64,000 nt of DNA from Microglena sp. YARC (GCA_022414725.1 CM039465.1:38966380-39030379); one strand, 5' to 3'. Numbered from the stretch's first letter, positions 21,901-28,465 are shown. A program made the numbers and translations. Notes: generated from the letters alone by a model not told the origin.

Positions 21901-24900
21901 TTGTGCCGAGCATTTATTTTTTTCAAACCTGAAAGTGGGTTCCTCCTAGCTTAATGGTTCTAGGCCCCCCCTAGGGACAGCATTATAATGCTTTTTGTAG
22001 CTTTTTAGGGTCATTTAGGGCACACAAAAATGTAGGCCCCCCCTAGGGACAGCATTATAGTGCTTTCTATAGCTTTTTGTAGCTTTTTAGGGTCATTTAG
22101 GGCACACAAAAATGTAGGCCCCCCCTAGGGACAGCATTATAGAGCTTTCTATAGCTTTTTGTAGCTTTTTAGGGTCATATAGGGCACACAAAAATGTAGG
22201 CCCCCCCTAGGGACAGCATTAGCTTTTTAGGGTCATTTAGGGCACACAAAAATGTAGGCCCCCCCTAGGGACAGCATTATAGTGCTTTCTATAGCTTTTT
22301 GTAGCTTTTTAGGGTCATTTAGGGCACACAAAAATGTAAGCCCCCCCTAGGGACAGCATTATAGTGCTTTCTATAGCTTTTTGTAGCTTTTTAGGGTCAT
22401 TTAGGGCACACAAAAATGTAGGCCCCCCCTAGGGACAGCATTATAGTGCTTTCTATAGCTTTTTGTAGCTTTTTAGGGTCATTTAGGGGCACACAAAAAA
22501 ACACTTTTTTAGCAATAATTTCGCTGAAACGGGGTCAAAACCTGCGCTCGCTATATGTAGCGGAAAAACAATCCCTGTGCTGAGCGGAGCAGGAATGATG
22601 ACAATGAGCTCCGTCCCCACTGTACTCATTTTCAGTTGCTTTTGTTGTGCGAACACAGTCATGATTGCAATAATGATTCCAGTGCTGTACCACCCTAAAA
22701 CTGCATTGTCCCCACTGTACTCATTTTCAGTTGCTTTTGTTTTGTGAACAGACATGATTGTCTAACTGTTTCACCACCCTTTAACTGCCCTGACAGTGCA
22801 TTTTACTTTTCAGTTGTTTATGTTGTGTGAACACAGACATGATAGTAGTACTCATCTAACAGCTTCACCACCCTAAAACTGTGTTATGTCTTCTAGAATG
22901 CTTTCAGCTGCATTGGAATGCCTGACTTTTTAGCTAGCTTTGAGTTTTGACAAAGGTCAAGGGAAGAGAGCTGTCTACACGTAGCCCAAAGAAGAAACAG
23001 TGGTTGTGTCTTCAGACATGATTGCAGTTCTCAATAACAGCTTCACCACCCTACAACTGTGTTATATCTTCTAGAATGCTTTCAGCTGTTATCTCTTACT
23101 AATTTCTGATTTGACTGCTTTACCAGCCCAAACCCTGAAACTGCCCTAAACTTGCTGTGTACCTTGGGCGTTTTCAGTTGTTTTTGTTGTGTGAACACAG
23201 ACATGATGGCAGTACTCGTCTAACAGCTTCACCACCCTAAAACTGACTTATATCTTCTAGAATGCTTTCAGCTGCATTGGAACGCCTGAATGTTTAGCTG
23301 GCTTCGGGTTTGACAAAGGTCAAGGGAAGAGAGCTGCCTACACGTGACCAAAAAAAGAAATAGTGGTTTTATTTTCAGGCATGATTGCAGTACTCATCTA
23401 ACAGCTTCACCACCCTTAAACTGTATAACATTTATATAATACTTTCAGCTGCATTGGAATGCCTGACGTATCGGCTGTCTGGCGCATTGGCCAGCTTTGG
23501 GTTTTGCTGAAGGACAAGGGAACAGAGCTGCCTAGAAGCTGGTACATGTAGCCCAAAAAATCAACAGTAGCTGTTTGTTTCCTCCTTGCAGGCTCTGTCG
23601 GCCGTCCGCATCGCCGAAGACCCTTCCTGTTCCGTTTGATCAAGAATGTAATCGGAACTGCTGTGGGTACTGCTGTCATGGCAGCAGGGATGACTTTCGC
23701 TGCTGCAGCTGTGAACACGGTATGTGCTGATATGGTGGGGTTGTGGTGGTGGGGGGTGGGATTGTTGTGTGGTGGTGGGGTTGTCAAGGTGAGGGTGGTG
23801 TGGTGGTTGCGGCGTGGATGACTTTTGCTGCAGCAGCTGTGAGCACGGTAGGTGCTGGTATGGTGGGGGGGTTGTGGTGGTGGTTGGATGGTGTGGGTGT
23901 GTGGTGGCGGCGGCGGGAATGACTTGAGTTGCAGCAGCTGTGAGCATGGTAGGTGGTGGTTGGGTGGTGTGGTGGTGGTGGCGGCGAGGATGACTTTCGC
24001 TGCTGCAGCTGTGAACACGGTATGTGCTGGTATGGTGGTGGTGGTAGGGTTGTTGTGGTGGGTGGTCATGGCGGCAGGGATGACATTCGCTGCAGCAGCT
24101 GTGAACACGTTAGGTTCTGGTATAGTGGGGTTGCAAAACAAACTGTTGAACCTGCTGTCTTCATGCGCTGCATGCGGATTTTGAAAGTTGACATTACAGG
24201 CGTTTCAATGCAACTGAAATCTTGGGGCTAGATCCAGTGGCTGGCTGAAAGCTGCCATATGCAGCCCAAAACTGAATTGTGGTTGAAACCTGCTGTCTGC
24301 ATTGTGTAACCCAAAAATGACAAAATTGCAGACTCCTGCTGTCTGCATTCGCGCTTAACACGGATTTTGCTAGTTACATTGCCGCTCTTTTTCACAATTT
24401 TCTAGGGGTCGGCTATGTTATATAATATTAGTGAATAAATAATATTATATAATATTAGTCGGGCGAGCTGTCTCACCAGAATTTCGAATTCACTTGAAAA
24501 ACTAATATTATTGTGGCACCTGTGTGACACTATAATAATATTAATTTTTCAAACACTAATATTTGTTGCCTTCCCCTACCCTTTTCGCTTTTTATACTGC
24601 TGCTCTTTTCTTTGTCGCTCTCGATCGATCCCACTCCTGCTCCTTTTTACTCTCCTCTTCTTCACTCCTGCGCCATGCTTAGGGGCTGGACGAGCTTGAG
24701 CATCCAACGCAAGGAACAGCTGCTTCCAAGTCAATGAAACCACTTGGAAAGGTAAGCAGACACAATCTACCGGTAGTAATTTTGACTTCCCCTGTGCCAT
24801 AGTACTGTAGTGCCATAGTACGTCCTCTCTGCCATAGTACTGTAGTGCCGTAGTACCTCCTCTCTGCCATAGTACTGTAGTGCCATAGTACCTCCTCTCT

Positions 24901-26015
24901 GCCATAGTACTGTAGTGCCATAGTACCTCCTCTCTGCCATAGTACTGTAGTGCCAAAGTACCTCCTCTCTGCCATAGTACTGTAGTGCCATAGTACTGTA
25001 GTGCCATAGTACCTCCTCTCTGCCATAGTACTGTAGTGCCATAGTACCTCCTCTCTGCCATGGTAATGTAGTGCCATAGTACCTCCTCTCTGCCATAGTA
25101 CTGTAGTGCCATAGTACCTCCTCTCTGCCATTGTAATGTAGTGCCATAGTACTGTAGTGCCATAGTACCTCCTCTCTGCCATAGTACTGTAGTGCCATAG
25201 TACCTCCTCTCTGCCATAGTACTTCCTTGGTGTCATATATTTTCTTTTCAGCTACGAGCAGCAGCTTCTAGGCAGCTCCCTGAGACATCCACTGGGCTAA
25301 GCCATAAGATTTGACAGTTCTAGGCAGTGAATTCCGTTACCTTCCAGACACACTAGCCTGCAGTAGCTTTGGCTGAATATCCAGTCAGGAGAGCTGCCTA
25401 AGAGCTGCTGCTTTTAGCTAAAAAGAAAATCACTGCTGGCACTTATTCTGACAACTGGCATGTATTCTGACAACTGGCATTTATTCTGACAACTGGCATG
25501 TATTCTGACAACTGGCATGTATTCTGACAACTGGCATGTATTCTGACAACTGGCATGTATTCTGACAACTGGCATGTATTCTGACAACTGGCATGTATTC
25601 TGACAACTGGCATGTAGTCTGACAACTGGCATGTAGTCTGACAACTGGCACGTAGTCTGACAACTGGCACGTAGTCTGACAACTGGTACGTAGTCTGACA
25701 ATACAATCTTCTAACACACGTGTCGTGACTTTACTTTTTTCCCCCTGGCTTGCAGGCAAGATCTACGTCTTTCACATACAGGCATCGCACGAATCTTAAC
25801 ACACTAACTAACTAACCACCACACGTATCGTGACTTGCATGGCTTGCAGGCAAGATCTACGTCTTTCACATACGGGTAACGCACAAATCTTAACACACTA
25901 ACTAACTAACCAACACACGTATCGTGACTTGCATGACTTGCAGGCAAGGTCTAAGTCTTTCACATACGGGAGGTCATCGCCTCCTCCAAGTGCCATGATG
26001 CTTGGCCGGGGCTGA
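8792..26015 (+). CDS. Twelve-exon gene for a coiled-coil, acidic, single-transmembrane protein (about 719 aa)
   Basis: I joined 12 exons at GT..AG sites with consistent phases: 8792-8928, 9056-9128, 9418-9504, 11887-12011, 12573-12811, 14513-14880, 17032-17137, 18311-18711, 20552-20905, 23592-23719, 24683-24751 and 25944-26015. The sum is 2159 nt; one missing C in exon 6 makes it 2160. Residues 10-100 look like coiled coil. The middle is polar and low-complexity, with acidic runs in exons 8 and 9. A basic RRR cluster precedes a helix at about 650-671, and a basic 48-residue tail follows. The layout could suit an organelle- or nuclear-envelope membrane protein, but that is a guess. I do not recognise the family. 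Introns are large because of repeats. The start ATG is the first in its frame; an upstream non-coding exon is possible. Confidence 0.7.
9056..9128 (+). CDS. Main gene exon 2
   Basis: The acceptor is GACGTAG and the donor GTAAGC. One base completes the split Arg codon, then 24 codons (TKLRNLDDKLQTLNS...) continue the heptad-like helix of exon 1. It ends in phase 0. Confidence 0.65.
9418..9504 (+). CDS. Main gene exon 3
   Basis: The pyrimidine-rich acceptor ends TTTTGCAG and the donor is GTATGC. It has 29 codons in phase 0, including DAARRELLSATRDCEKH, which is helical and charged. Confidence 0.7.
9591..9775. mobile_element. hAT-like MITE, copy 1
   Basis: 185 bp with ends CAGGGTACTTCC and GGAAGTACCCTG, flanked by a perfect 8-bp duplication GTTGGCAT (9583-9590 and 9776-9783). 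CAGGG-type ends plus 8-bp duplications define hAT elements. There is no coding capacity. The body is rich in GCGC words. Confidence 0.92.
9850..10530. repeat. Minisatellite of about 94 bp, 6 copies, with (CA)n expansion
   Basis: Each unit has ACACACAN-TGTCAATAAACA, ACTGGCCCTC and ATTGATGTC segments. Spacing is about 92-97 bp, except for one unit stretched by a CA tract at 10010-10095. Confidence 0.85.
10640..10764 (+). mobile_element. tRNA-like segment, SINE fragment
   Basis: GGCAGTATGGTATAG resembles a tRNA box A and GGTTTGAGCCC a box B, about 50 bp apart. The segment continues into GCCATGGAATAGGTAGAGAC, where the hAT-like MITE at 10765 inserted. Its relationship to the main SINE family is uncertain. 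Confidence 0.45.
10765..10917. mobile_element. hAT-like MITE, copy 2 (opposite orientation)
   Basis: 153 bp beginning CAGGGTACAAC and ending GTAGTACCCTG, flanked by perfect 8-bp copies of GTAGAGAC (10757-10764 and 10918-10925). Its body is the reverse complement of the copies at 9591 and 13440 and is somewhat shorter. Confidence 0.9.
11336..11536. mobile_element. Family D fold-back element, copy 3
   Basis: Left arm AGTGTTTTGTTTTCAGC and GCAGCTTCTAGGCAGCTCCC; right arm GGGAGCTGCCTAGAAGCTGC then GAATAGAAAAACCCT. It lies in intron 3. Confidence 0.75.
11691..11732 (+). pseudogene. Decoy copy of exon 4 head
   Basis: After TTCTCCGCAG the DNA reads GATGTAGTCAACCAG, matching the start of exon 4 (11887) and preceded by a good acceptor. 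It has no donor nearby, and a family F fragment interrupts it. In frame it would read DVVNQIYTIGSQ, against DVVNHIFAFCEL in exon 4. Confidence 0.55.
11733..11870. mobile_element. Family F repeat fragment
   Basis: It contains GTTGGCTGACGTATCAGGC and ACAAATGGGTAACC, then GGGGGCTCCCGCCC, shared with the full copies at 21566, 54235 and 61435. The left half of the element is missing. Confidence 0.65.
11887..12011 (+). CDS. Main gene exon 4
   Basis: The acceptor is TTGCGCAG and the donor GTAAGT. It has 41 codons plus two bases, phase 0 in and phase 2 out. The peptide starts DVVNHIFAFCELQHA and ends in a basic, glutamine-rich stretch (SKGQKRKT). Confidence 0.65.
12065..12120. mobile_element. Left half of a family D element
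   Basis: It carries CAGTGTTTTTCTTTCGAGC and GCAGCTTCTAGGCAGCTCCC, then stops at the duplicated exon 4 tail. The right half is missing. Confidence 0.65.
12124..12175 (+). pseudogene. Decoy copy of exon 4 tail with its own GTAAGT donor
   Basis: TCGTCAGAACAGCAGCAA and CCAAGGGGCAGAAGAGGAA match the last 50 bases of exon 4, and the copy is followed by GTAAGT as in exon 4. Including it as a 52-nt exon would shift the frame and give an early stop in exon 5, so it is more likely silent or a regulatory decoy. Confidence 0.6.
12236..12560. repeat. C-rich / (CA)n low-complexity tract
   Basis: A long C run (about 12240-12265) runs into CA repeats, and then irregular CCCCACCCCTGATACC units lead up to the exon 5 acceptor. 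It probably doubles as the pyrimidine tract of intron 4. Confidence 0.85.
12573..12811 (+). CDS. Main gene exon 5
   Basis: The acceptor is ATACTGCAG and the donor GTATGA. One base completes the split Lys codon, then 79 codons follow. The peptide has RDVEWTQTDQKIKTHPD and a WATPWTEIL segment, then a polar lysine- and proline-rich stretch. Phase 1 out. Confidence 0.72.
13440..13615. mobile_element. hAT-like MITE, copy 3
   Basis: 176 bp, ends CAGGGTAATTCC and GGAAGTACCCTG, flanked by perfect 8-bp duplications GTTGAAAC (13432-13439 and 13616-13623). The body is close to the copy at 9591. Confidence 0.92.
13700..14020. mobile_element. Family D element with duplicated left end, copy 4
   Basis: CAGCTACTAGCAGCAG occurs twice (about 13699 and 13776), and the second copy continues GCTTTTAGGCCGCTCCCC. 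The right arm GAGCTGCATAGAAGCTGC is at about 13980. The left end and flank were tandemly duplicated, as at 481-700. Confidence 0.6.
14170..14420. repeat. 36-bp tandem repeat, about 7 copies
   Basis: Units have TTCTTGCTGTCAGTACGG and CGTTGTACGGCGTTACA, with many single-base insertions and deletions between copies. Confidence 0.75.
14513..14880 (+). CDS. Main gene exon 6, with an apparent one-base deletion
   Basis: The acceptor is the second AG of TTGCAGGCAG, and it ends GCA G before GTGGGC. The first 27 codons are Pro/Ala-rich (GLTKAPGAPANAPTT). In the six-C run at 14593-14598 the coding frame jumps by one base; with seven C the frame runs on through DSSDCNIVSRLRKRVEADAQ to the donor, and the exon phase then fits both neighbours. 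This is either a homopolymer sequencing error or a real frameshift. The C-terminal half has many Arg, His and Asp residues. Confidence 0.6.
14930..15660. repeat. Degenerate short tandem repeat of TTGCTTAGCTTT
   Basis: About 40 irregular units of GATACTTGCTTAGCTTT or CACTTGCTTAGCTTT, with frequent small indels. Copies of CTGGCGCTGTGTGCTCAT, the tail of exon 6, recur at about 15484. The indel pattern resembles uncorrected long-read sequence. Confidence 0.75.
15846..16018. repeat. Long C homopolymer tract
   Basis: Nearly pure C with scattered A and T, including one run of more than 40 C. The proline or glycine frames across it are artefacts. Confidence 0.95.
16063..16195 (+). mobile_element. 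SINE body fragment (tRNA head missing)
   Basis: GTCAACCGCCATG, TCCAGGTAAAGTAGCAG, GGGGCTCCCTTA and ACACCAGGCGTTCTCAT follow the order of the SINE at 19901. The tRNA-like head has been replaced by the C tract. Confidence 0.6.
16320..17031. repeat. Minisatellite of CATCCATCT / TACCCTCCACCC units
   Basis: Irregular 60-110-bp units carry CACTACCATCCATCTCA, TACCCTCCACCC and GCCCTTCTCCTATACC. Four units contain ATGGACAGTGCATG or close variants (about 16380, 16488, 16741, 17025), the sequence around the exon 7 acceptor. Confidence 0.8.
17032..17137 (+). CDS. Main gene exon 7
   Basis: The acceptor is TTATGGATAG and the donor GTGTGT. Two bases complete a Val codon, then 34 codons follow (HEADTEASSNHTSQSTLD...), polar and Ser/Thr-rich. 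Phase 1 in and phase 2 out. Confidence 0.62.
17300..17720. mobile_element. Diverged family F repeat
   Basis: GGCTTTTTGGCGGAGTCCCC and later CTTCGGTCAGCTCAATCTG resemble the family F element at 61435, but the sequence is diverged. A 72-codon frame starting at 17289 overlaps it and is not supported. Confidence 0.4.
17875..18062. mobile_element. Family D fold-back element, copy 5
   Basis: Left arm GTTTTTTACCAGC and CAGCTTCCAGGCAGCTCCC; right arm GGGAGCTGCCAAGAAGCTGC and GGCTGGAAAGAAAAAT. In intron 7. Confidence 0.7.
18311..18711 (+). CDS. Main gene exon 8
   Basis: The acceptor is CCTCTACAG. It ends CCA TAT GCA G before donor GTAGGG. One base plus 133 codons plus one base. The peptide has a Thr-rich run (VVVTTTVTTETT), a basic RQTGRR patch, then an acidic stretch EILEVDEEHDEDKERD, and ends QLVPLSGPYA. 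It is the longest exon and fully open. Its last 70 bases are copied four more times in the following intron. Confidence 0.75.
18712..19329 (+). repeat. 157-bp tandem repeat of exon 8 tail plus intron start (4 extra copies)
   Basis: Copies of AACTACGCAAAGCCAGA through GGTCCATATGCAG|GTAGGG end at 18858, 19015, 19172 and 19329, with periods 147, 157, 157 and 157. Each carries the donor and the start of the palindromic CATATGATATCATATG region. None has a usable acceptor in the right frame, so they are pseudo-exon tails. Confidence 0.85.
19571..19765 (-). mobile_element. tRNA-derived SINE, copy 2
   Basis: On the minus strand a tRNA-like head with TGGCTCAATGGTAGAGC (box A) and GGGTTTGAATCC (box B) leads into the shared body, with CAACCGCCATGGTAGC and a TTATCATTACT end. 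It sits head-to-head with the SINE at 19901. Confidence 0.75.
19901..20096 (+). mobile_element. tRNA-derived SINE, copy 3
   Basis: Box A is TGGTCTAGTGGTAGACC and box B GGGGTTCGACTCCCC. The body has TTGGCGTTGCAGGTCG, CAACCGCGATGGTAGC and ACACCACGCCCCACC, ending GTTATCATTGC. The 3' tRNA acceptor strand does not pair with the 5' side, so it is a SINE, not a tRNA gene. Confidence 0.8.
20100..20375. repeat. 46-bp tandem repeat, 6 copies
   Basis: Units start at 20100, 20146, 20192, 20238, 20284 and 20330 and contain GATACCTCATCAAGTAGC, ACACAACCATTCAGC and TACTCTTGGTT. They are almost identical. They follow the SINE 3' end directly. A diverged single unit is at about 63957-64000. Confidence 0.9.
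20552..20905 (+). CDS. Main gene exon 9
   Basis: The acceptor is TTATATGCAG and the donor GTAGGT. Two bases, 117 codons and one base. The peptide starts GEDPATSPAPPRVRAVPRAR, has an Ala run, then a Glu-rich segment (TTEEEEEETEEVSEE), then a helical REEEQRRLAQLRMFKSLG segment and a Ser-rich end. Its last 40 bases recur at 21463-21502 and 30323-30362. Confidence 0.75.
20978..21048 (+). other. Possible extra exon in intron 9
   Basis: After TCGGTTGAG the frame CTC GGA CCT is open to a GTGAGG donor at 21049 and reads LGPLGLPWDNNLSEA. It looks coding, but its phase (0 in, 2 out) does not fit exons 9 and 10. It may be an alternative exon or chance. Confidence 0.25.
21295..21825. repeat. Segmental duplicate, copy 1 (with exon 9 tail)
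   Basis: GTAGACATGGCACGGAATATG, TAGCATGTCAAGCTTGT, ACACATACTAGACATAAC and the exon 9 tail appear in the same order at 30020-30470. This copy has a family F element inserted. The 30-kb copy instead has an extra stretch at about 30075-30215. Confidence 0.8.
21566..21788. mobile_element. Family F element, full copy with empty site known
   Basis: 223 bp beginning ACAAGTCCTATGCAGC and ending near AACTGCGACTTGCAGAAG, flanked by AACCTA (21560-21565 and 21789-21794). The duplicate locus at 30413-30430 has the uninterrupted sequence AGCAACCTAAAAGCTGC, so this is a genuine insertion. Internal inverted words (GGGGGCTCCCGCCCCC) and lack of coding capacity suggest a MITE. Superfamily unknown. Confidence 0.75.
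21960..22495. repeat. Minisatellite of 58-84 bp, 7 copies
   Basis: Units have TAGGCCCCCCCTAGGG, ACAGCATTATAGTGC and TTTAGGGTCATTTAGGG. The CCCCCCCTAGGG word is partly palindromic. One unit is shortened to about 58 bp. Confidence 0.9.
22530..23440. repeat. Long imperfect repeat with family E pieces
   Basis: Segments with CAGTTGCTTTTGTTGTG, AACACAGACATGAT, CTCATCTAACAGCTTCACC and CACCCTAAAACTG recur at about 22620, 22715, 22810, 23000, 23180 and 23370. Between them are family E right arms (GAGAGCTGCCTACACG). No gene seen. Confidence 0.65.
23440..23575. mobile_element. Family E element fragment just upstream of exon 10
   Basis: CATTGGAATGCCTGACG leads to GGGAACAGAGCTGCCTAGAAGC and TAGCCCAAAAAATCAAC. 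It forms the last part of intron 9. Confidence 0.5.
23592..23719 (+). CDS. Main gene exon 10 (transmembrane helix)
   Basis: The acceptor is CTCCTTGCAG and the donor GTATGT. Two bases complete a Gly codon, then 42 codons follow. It encodes a basic RPHRRRPFLFRLIKN stretch followed by the hydrophobic helix VIGTAVGTAVMAAGMTFAA. The charge pattern suggests the N-terminal part faces the cytosol or nucleoplasm. Phase 0 out. Confidence 0.72.
23720..24109 (+). repeat. Four decoy copies of exon 10 tail and donor
   Basis: Versions of GGATGACTTTCGCTGC followed by GCAGCTGTGAACACG|GTATGTGCTGG end at 23847, 23948, 24019 and 24109. The first three keep a GT donor (GTAGGT or GTATGT); the last has TTAGGT and has lost it. 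Spacers are GGTGGTGG-rich. Confidence 0.85.
24683..24751 (+). CDS. Main gene exon 11
   Basis: The acceptor is CATGCTTAG after a pyrimidine-rich stretch and the donor GTAAGC. It has 23 codons, phase 0 on both sides: GLDELEHPTQGTAASKSMK and PLGK. It is part of the short tail after the transmembrane helix. Confidence 0.6.
24790..25230. repeat. 35-bp minisatellite, about 11 copies
   Basis: Units of GCCATAGTACTGTAGTGCC and ATAGTACCTCCTCTCT, with some units having an extra 16-bp half. The long minus-strand frames here come from the repeat. In intron 11. Confidence 0.95.
25233..25435. mobile_element. Family D fold-back element, copy 6
   Basis: Left arm TTTTCTTTTCAGCTACGAGC and CAGCTTCTAGGCAGCTCCC; right arm GAGCTGCCTAAGAGCTGCTG and AGCTAAAAAGAAAATCACTG. 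In intron 11. Confidence 0.78.
25438..25702. repeat. 19-bp tandem repeat, about 14 copies
   Basis: TCTGACAACTGGCATGTAT units; the last five change GTAT to GTAG and then CATG to CACG, a graded edge. The minus-strand frames are artefacts. Confidence 0.95.
25756..25943 (+). repeat. Two upstream copies of the terminal exon head (94-bp period)
   Basis: GCTTGCAG|GCAAGATCTACG occurs at 25756 and 25850 and GACTTGCAG|GCAAGGTCTAAG at 25944, exactly 94 bp apart. Copy 1 would end ..TYRHRTNLNTLTN and copy 2 ..SFTYG, each with its own stop. All three have a good acceptor in the right phase, so each could serve as the last exon. Confidence 0.8.
25944..26015 (+). CDS. Main gene exon 12 (terminal, preferred copy)
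   Basis: The acceptor is GCATGACTTGCAG. It has 23 codons then TGA at 26013-26015: ARSKSFTYGRSSPPPS then AMMLGRG. It is chosen over the two upstream copies because it gives the longest tail; this is a weak reason and any of the three could be used. Confidence 0.45.
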   Translation, partial: ARSKSFTYGRSSPPPSAMMLGRG

Positions 26016-26818
26016 TGACAGCTGTGATACTAAGTGTCAGCGATAGCTGTATTACTGCCTACTGTCCTTTATCCCTCTGACATCATCATGATGATGCTTA
26101 GCCGGGGCTGACGGCAACTGTGATCTATCTTAAGCAGCGGAGTACCTCAAAGACGAAGTAGTACTATATCTGTACTGCTGCGCAATCGCAGCCGCCTCAG
26201 GGGTTGAGTATGAGCCCAGAATCATGCCTGGCAACGGCTGCAAGGCCATGCATCATTCGATCAGCATCAGTTGAGCGCCCGTGGTGCATAAACTGGCAGT
26301 TGTAAACCGCCGTGGTGCATAAACTGGCAGTTTGGCGCACGTGGTGCATGAAGTGGCCATTGTAAATGGCAACCAGGCACCAAGTTCGTTCGTGTACAGC
26401 TAGCATGGCTGTAGATACCACTGGTTCAGAGAACCATATGTACATCTTGCACATCATCACACCAGAAAGTCATAACAAGGTACCATATTTTCTTCCTTCT
26501 GTTCCCAATTGAGTGATCTTCTATTATTGGCCTTAGTTGCGTATATTGTATCTGTGGCTATATCATTGTTGCTCTGGTTGGATTTTCTTTCAGTTGATTG
26601 TGATCTCTAGAGCAAGTTGAAGACGGGCAGTTGAGTTGGCTTGAGCCAATTAGTTCCTTTTTGGGACACTACACCAGTTGGCAGATGATCCCCTTCTCTC
26701 ATGATCCCCTGATCCTATCCCCTGTGATCCTATTATATGTGGTGATATTGACCCTATCCTATATGATGATGATGATGATCCCCTTCTCTCACGACACGAG
26801 TTGAAGGTGTATGGTAAT
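26016..26818. other. 3' flank of the main gene, no supported gene
   Basis: It contains two CATGATG-CTTAGCCGGGGCTGA copies (25995 and 26091) and three copies of GTGGTGCATAAACTGGCAG (26281-26356). A minus-strand frame at 26197-26460 is built from those repeats. No AATAAA-type signal is clear. Confidence 0.45.
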
Positions 26819-27366
26819 TACCTTATAAATTGAAACGTATTCTTTCACTTGAAGGTGGAAACATCTGTAAATATGACACCACCAGGGCAGTATCACAGCT
26901 TGAACTTGGTTGCATGGCTCCAGCCAACTCTGGGCTGCTCACCCTATTCTAGGTCCAACTCCCTGCGTACGATACTAGGGAGCAGAGTAAGCCGAGTAGA
27001 CAGTTTGAAAACTTGTCCAGGCCGACAATTTGGGAAAGAGAAGAGGCCAACAGCTGGCAGGGGTCAAAAATCGAAGGCATGCACGATATGGCGTCCCAAC
27101 AAAAGGTTTAGTTCCAGCGTCCCAGTAATGTGGCGTCCAGCTTCGATCATGCCTTCGACATGATGCGCGCGGGCATGCGGCACAGTACATTTCCGCAGAA
27201 CGCATACAGTTTGGTGTCTTTCCGAACGCCATCCCCCGTTAGCCCACTCATGCTTGGGGGACGGAGCAACTGCGTAAAAACACGGAAAAGAAGCACAAGA
27301 CTAATAGAACCAAGATGGATCAAAGACGAGGCCAGGGCGTGCAGTAGCGAGAGAGAAAACAAGTAG
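26819..27366 (+). pseudogene. Coding-like frame with two in-frame TAG codons
   Basis: One frame stays open over 548 bases except for TAG at 26950-26952 and 27109-27111, ending with TAG at 27364-27366. It reads, in order, KRILSLEGGNICKYD, then ENLSRPTIWEREEANSWQG, then FDHAFDMMRAGMRHSTFPQ and a basic KTRKRSTRL tail. It could be a decayed gene, or exons separated by very short missed introns. The family is not recognised. A minus-strand frame overlaps it (27147-27698). Confidence 0.35.
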
Positions 27367-28000
27367 TGAGAGTGGGACCGGTCAGGATTGACTTTGCCGA
27401 ATTGTTGACCTATCGATTTAAGGTGCCGTGGTCTCACATACTGCGTTAGGTCGACAAAAACTGAGGCCCCTGTCCTCATCGTTCGACAACGACAGCCTTT
27501 CTTCTGCCGATATTTTTCTGCGCCTTCGTCACTCGTCTTTGTCCCACACTCCCACATCCCCATTATAAGATTCGATCCAGGCAGCTTACCTCCATGCAGT
27601 ACTTCTTCCCACAGTCCTCCATTTAGAAATCCCAAATCCCCAACAGCAATCCTTACTCTGGGCCTACAGCCAGCTAAAACCTTAATGGCTACGCTCACCC
27701 TTCACTGGCGACTTTGAGGAAAGCGTTGTAGCTTAGCTTGTTGGTTTTGATAACCTAAACTTGGTGTACATGCCTGCCAGGAAATTTCAGATCGCCCTTA
27801 ACAACAGACAGTATGGCTGGTGGTTGATATTGAGATTCCCTAAGCATCAGCAGAGCTGCTCCCCATCAGATTCGCCAGCATAAGAGAGAGCTAAAGACAT
27901 GTACGGTGGAGCTGCAGCTTGGCTCCACCCCGCCCATGCATGGCTGCATGCCCCGCCCTGCTCTGGCTTACCACTTCATTATTTTGCGCGGTGTCACTTC
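27367..28000. other. No clear gene
   Basis: The minus strand has an open frame (27147-27698) without recognised motifs. The rest is unique-looking DNA with no repeat or exon that I can defend. Confidence 0.4.
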
Positions 28001-28003
28001 GGG

Positions 28004-28070
28004 GGTGTGTATGTGTGTGTGTGTATGTGTGTGTGTGTATATGTCTGTGTGTGTGTGTGTGTGCCAACCT
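28004..28070. repeat. (TG)n microsatellite
   Basis: GTGTGTATGTGTGTG pattern. Frames on both strands across it are artefacts. Confidence 0.95.
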
Positions 28071-28309
28071 GTATACATGGACCCAGTACACCCACAAAGG
28101 CATGTGGCCAAGGATTGAGGCAGTGTGGAACGGTGGGTACTGGGTAGTCTGAGTACCCCCCGAACTTCTCACAATATAATTTTTCCCGTGGGGCTCGGAT
28201 ACTGAACTACAGCCTGAGGTGGTGAGATGCAGGGGGAACCACCATGGATTGATGATGCCGGTAGTATATTGATGTAATCCTTTAATGACCTGTCATATGA
28301 TGGGTTCCT

Positions 28310-28465
28310 GCGTACGTGTGTATGTATATATGTTTGTATGTATGTATGTATGTATGTATGTATGTATGTATGTATGTATGTATGTATGTATGTATGTATG
28401 TATGTATGTATGCATGTATGTATGTATGTATGTATGTATGTATGTATGTGTGTATGTGTGTATGT
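28310..28465. repeat. (GTAT)n microsatellite
   Basis: About 35 GTAT units, ending GTTACAG, an acceptor-like sequence at the border of the inverted repeat that follows. Confidence 0.95.

Noticed and set aside
24576..25236. Minus-strand ORFs of 143-213 codons rich in tyrosine and glycine
   Set aside because: All three frames are open because the 35-bp repeat lacks stops; identical peptides repeat in each frame.
27147..27698. Minus-strand 183-codon ORF as a gene
   Set aside because: It begins at a non-ATG codon or needs splicing not seen, has no motif, and overlaps the plus-strand frame that looks more protein-like. Not excluded, only unsupported.
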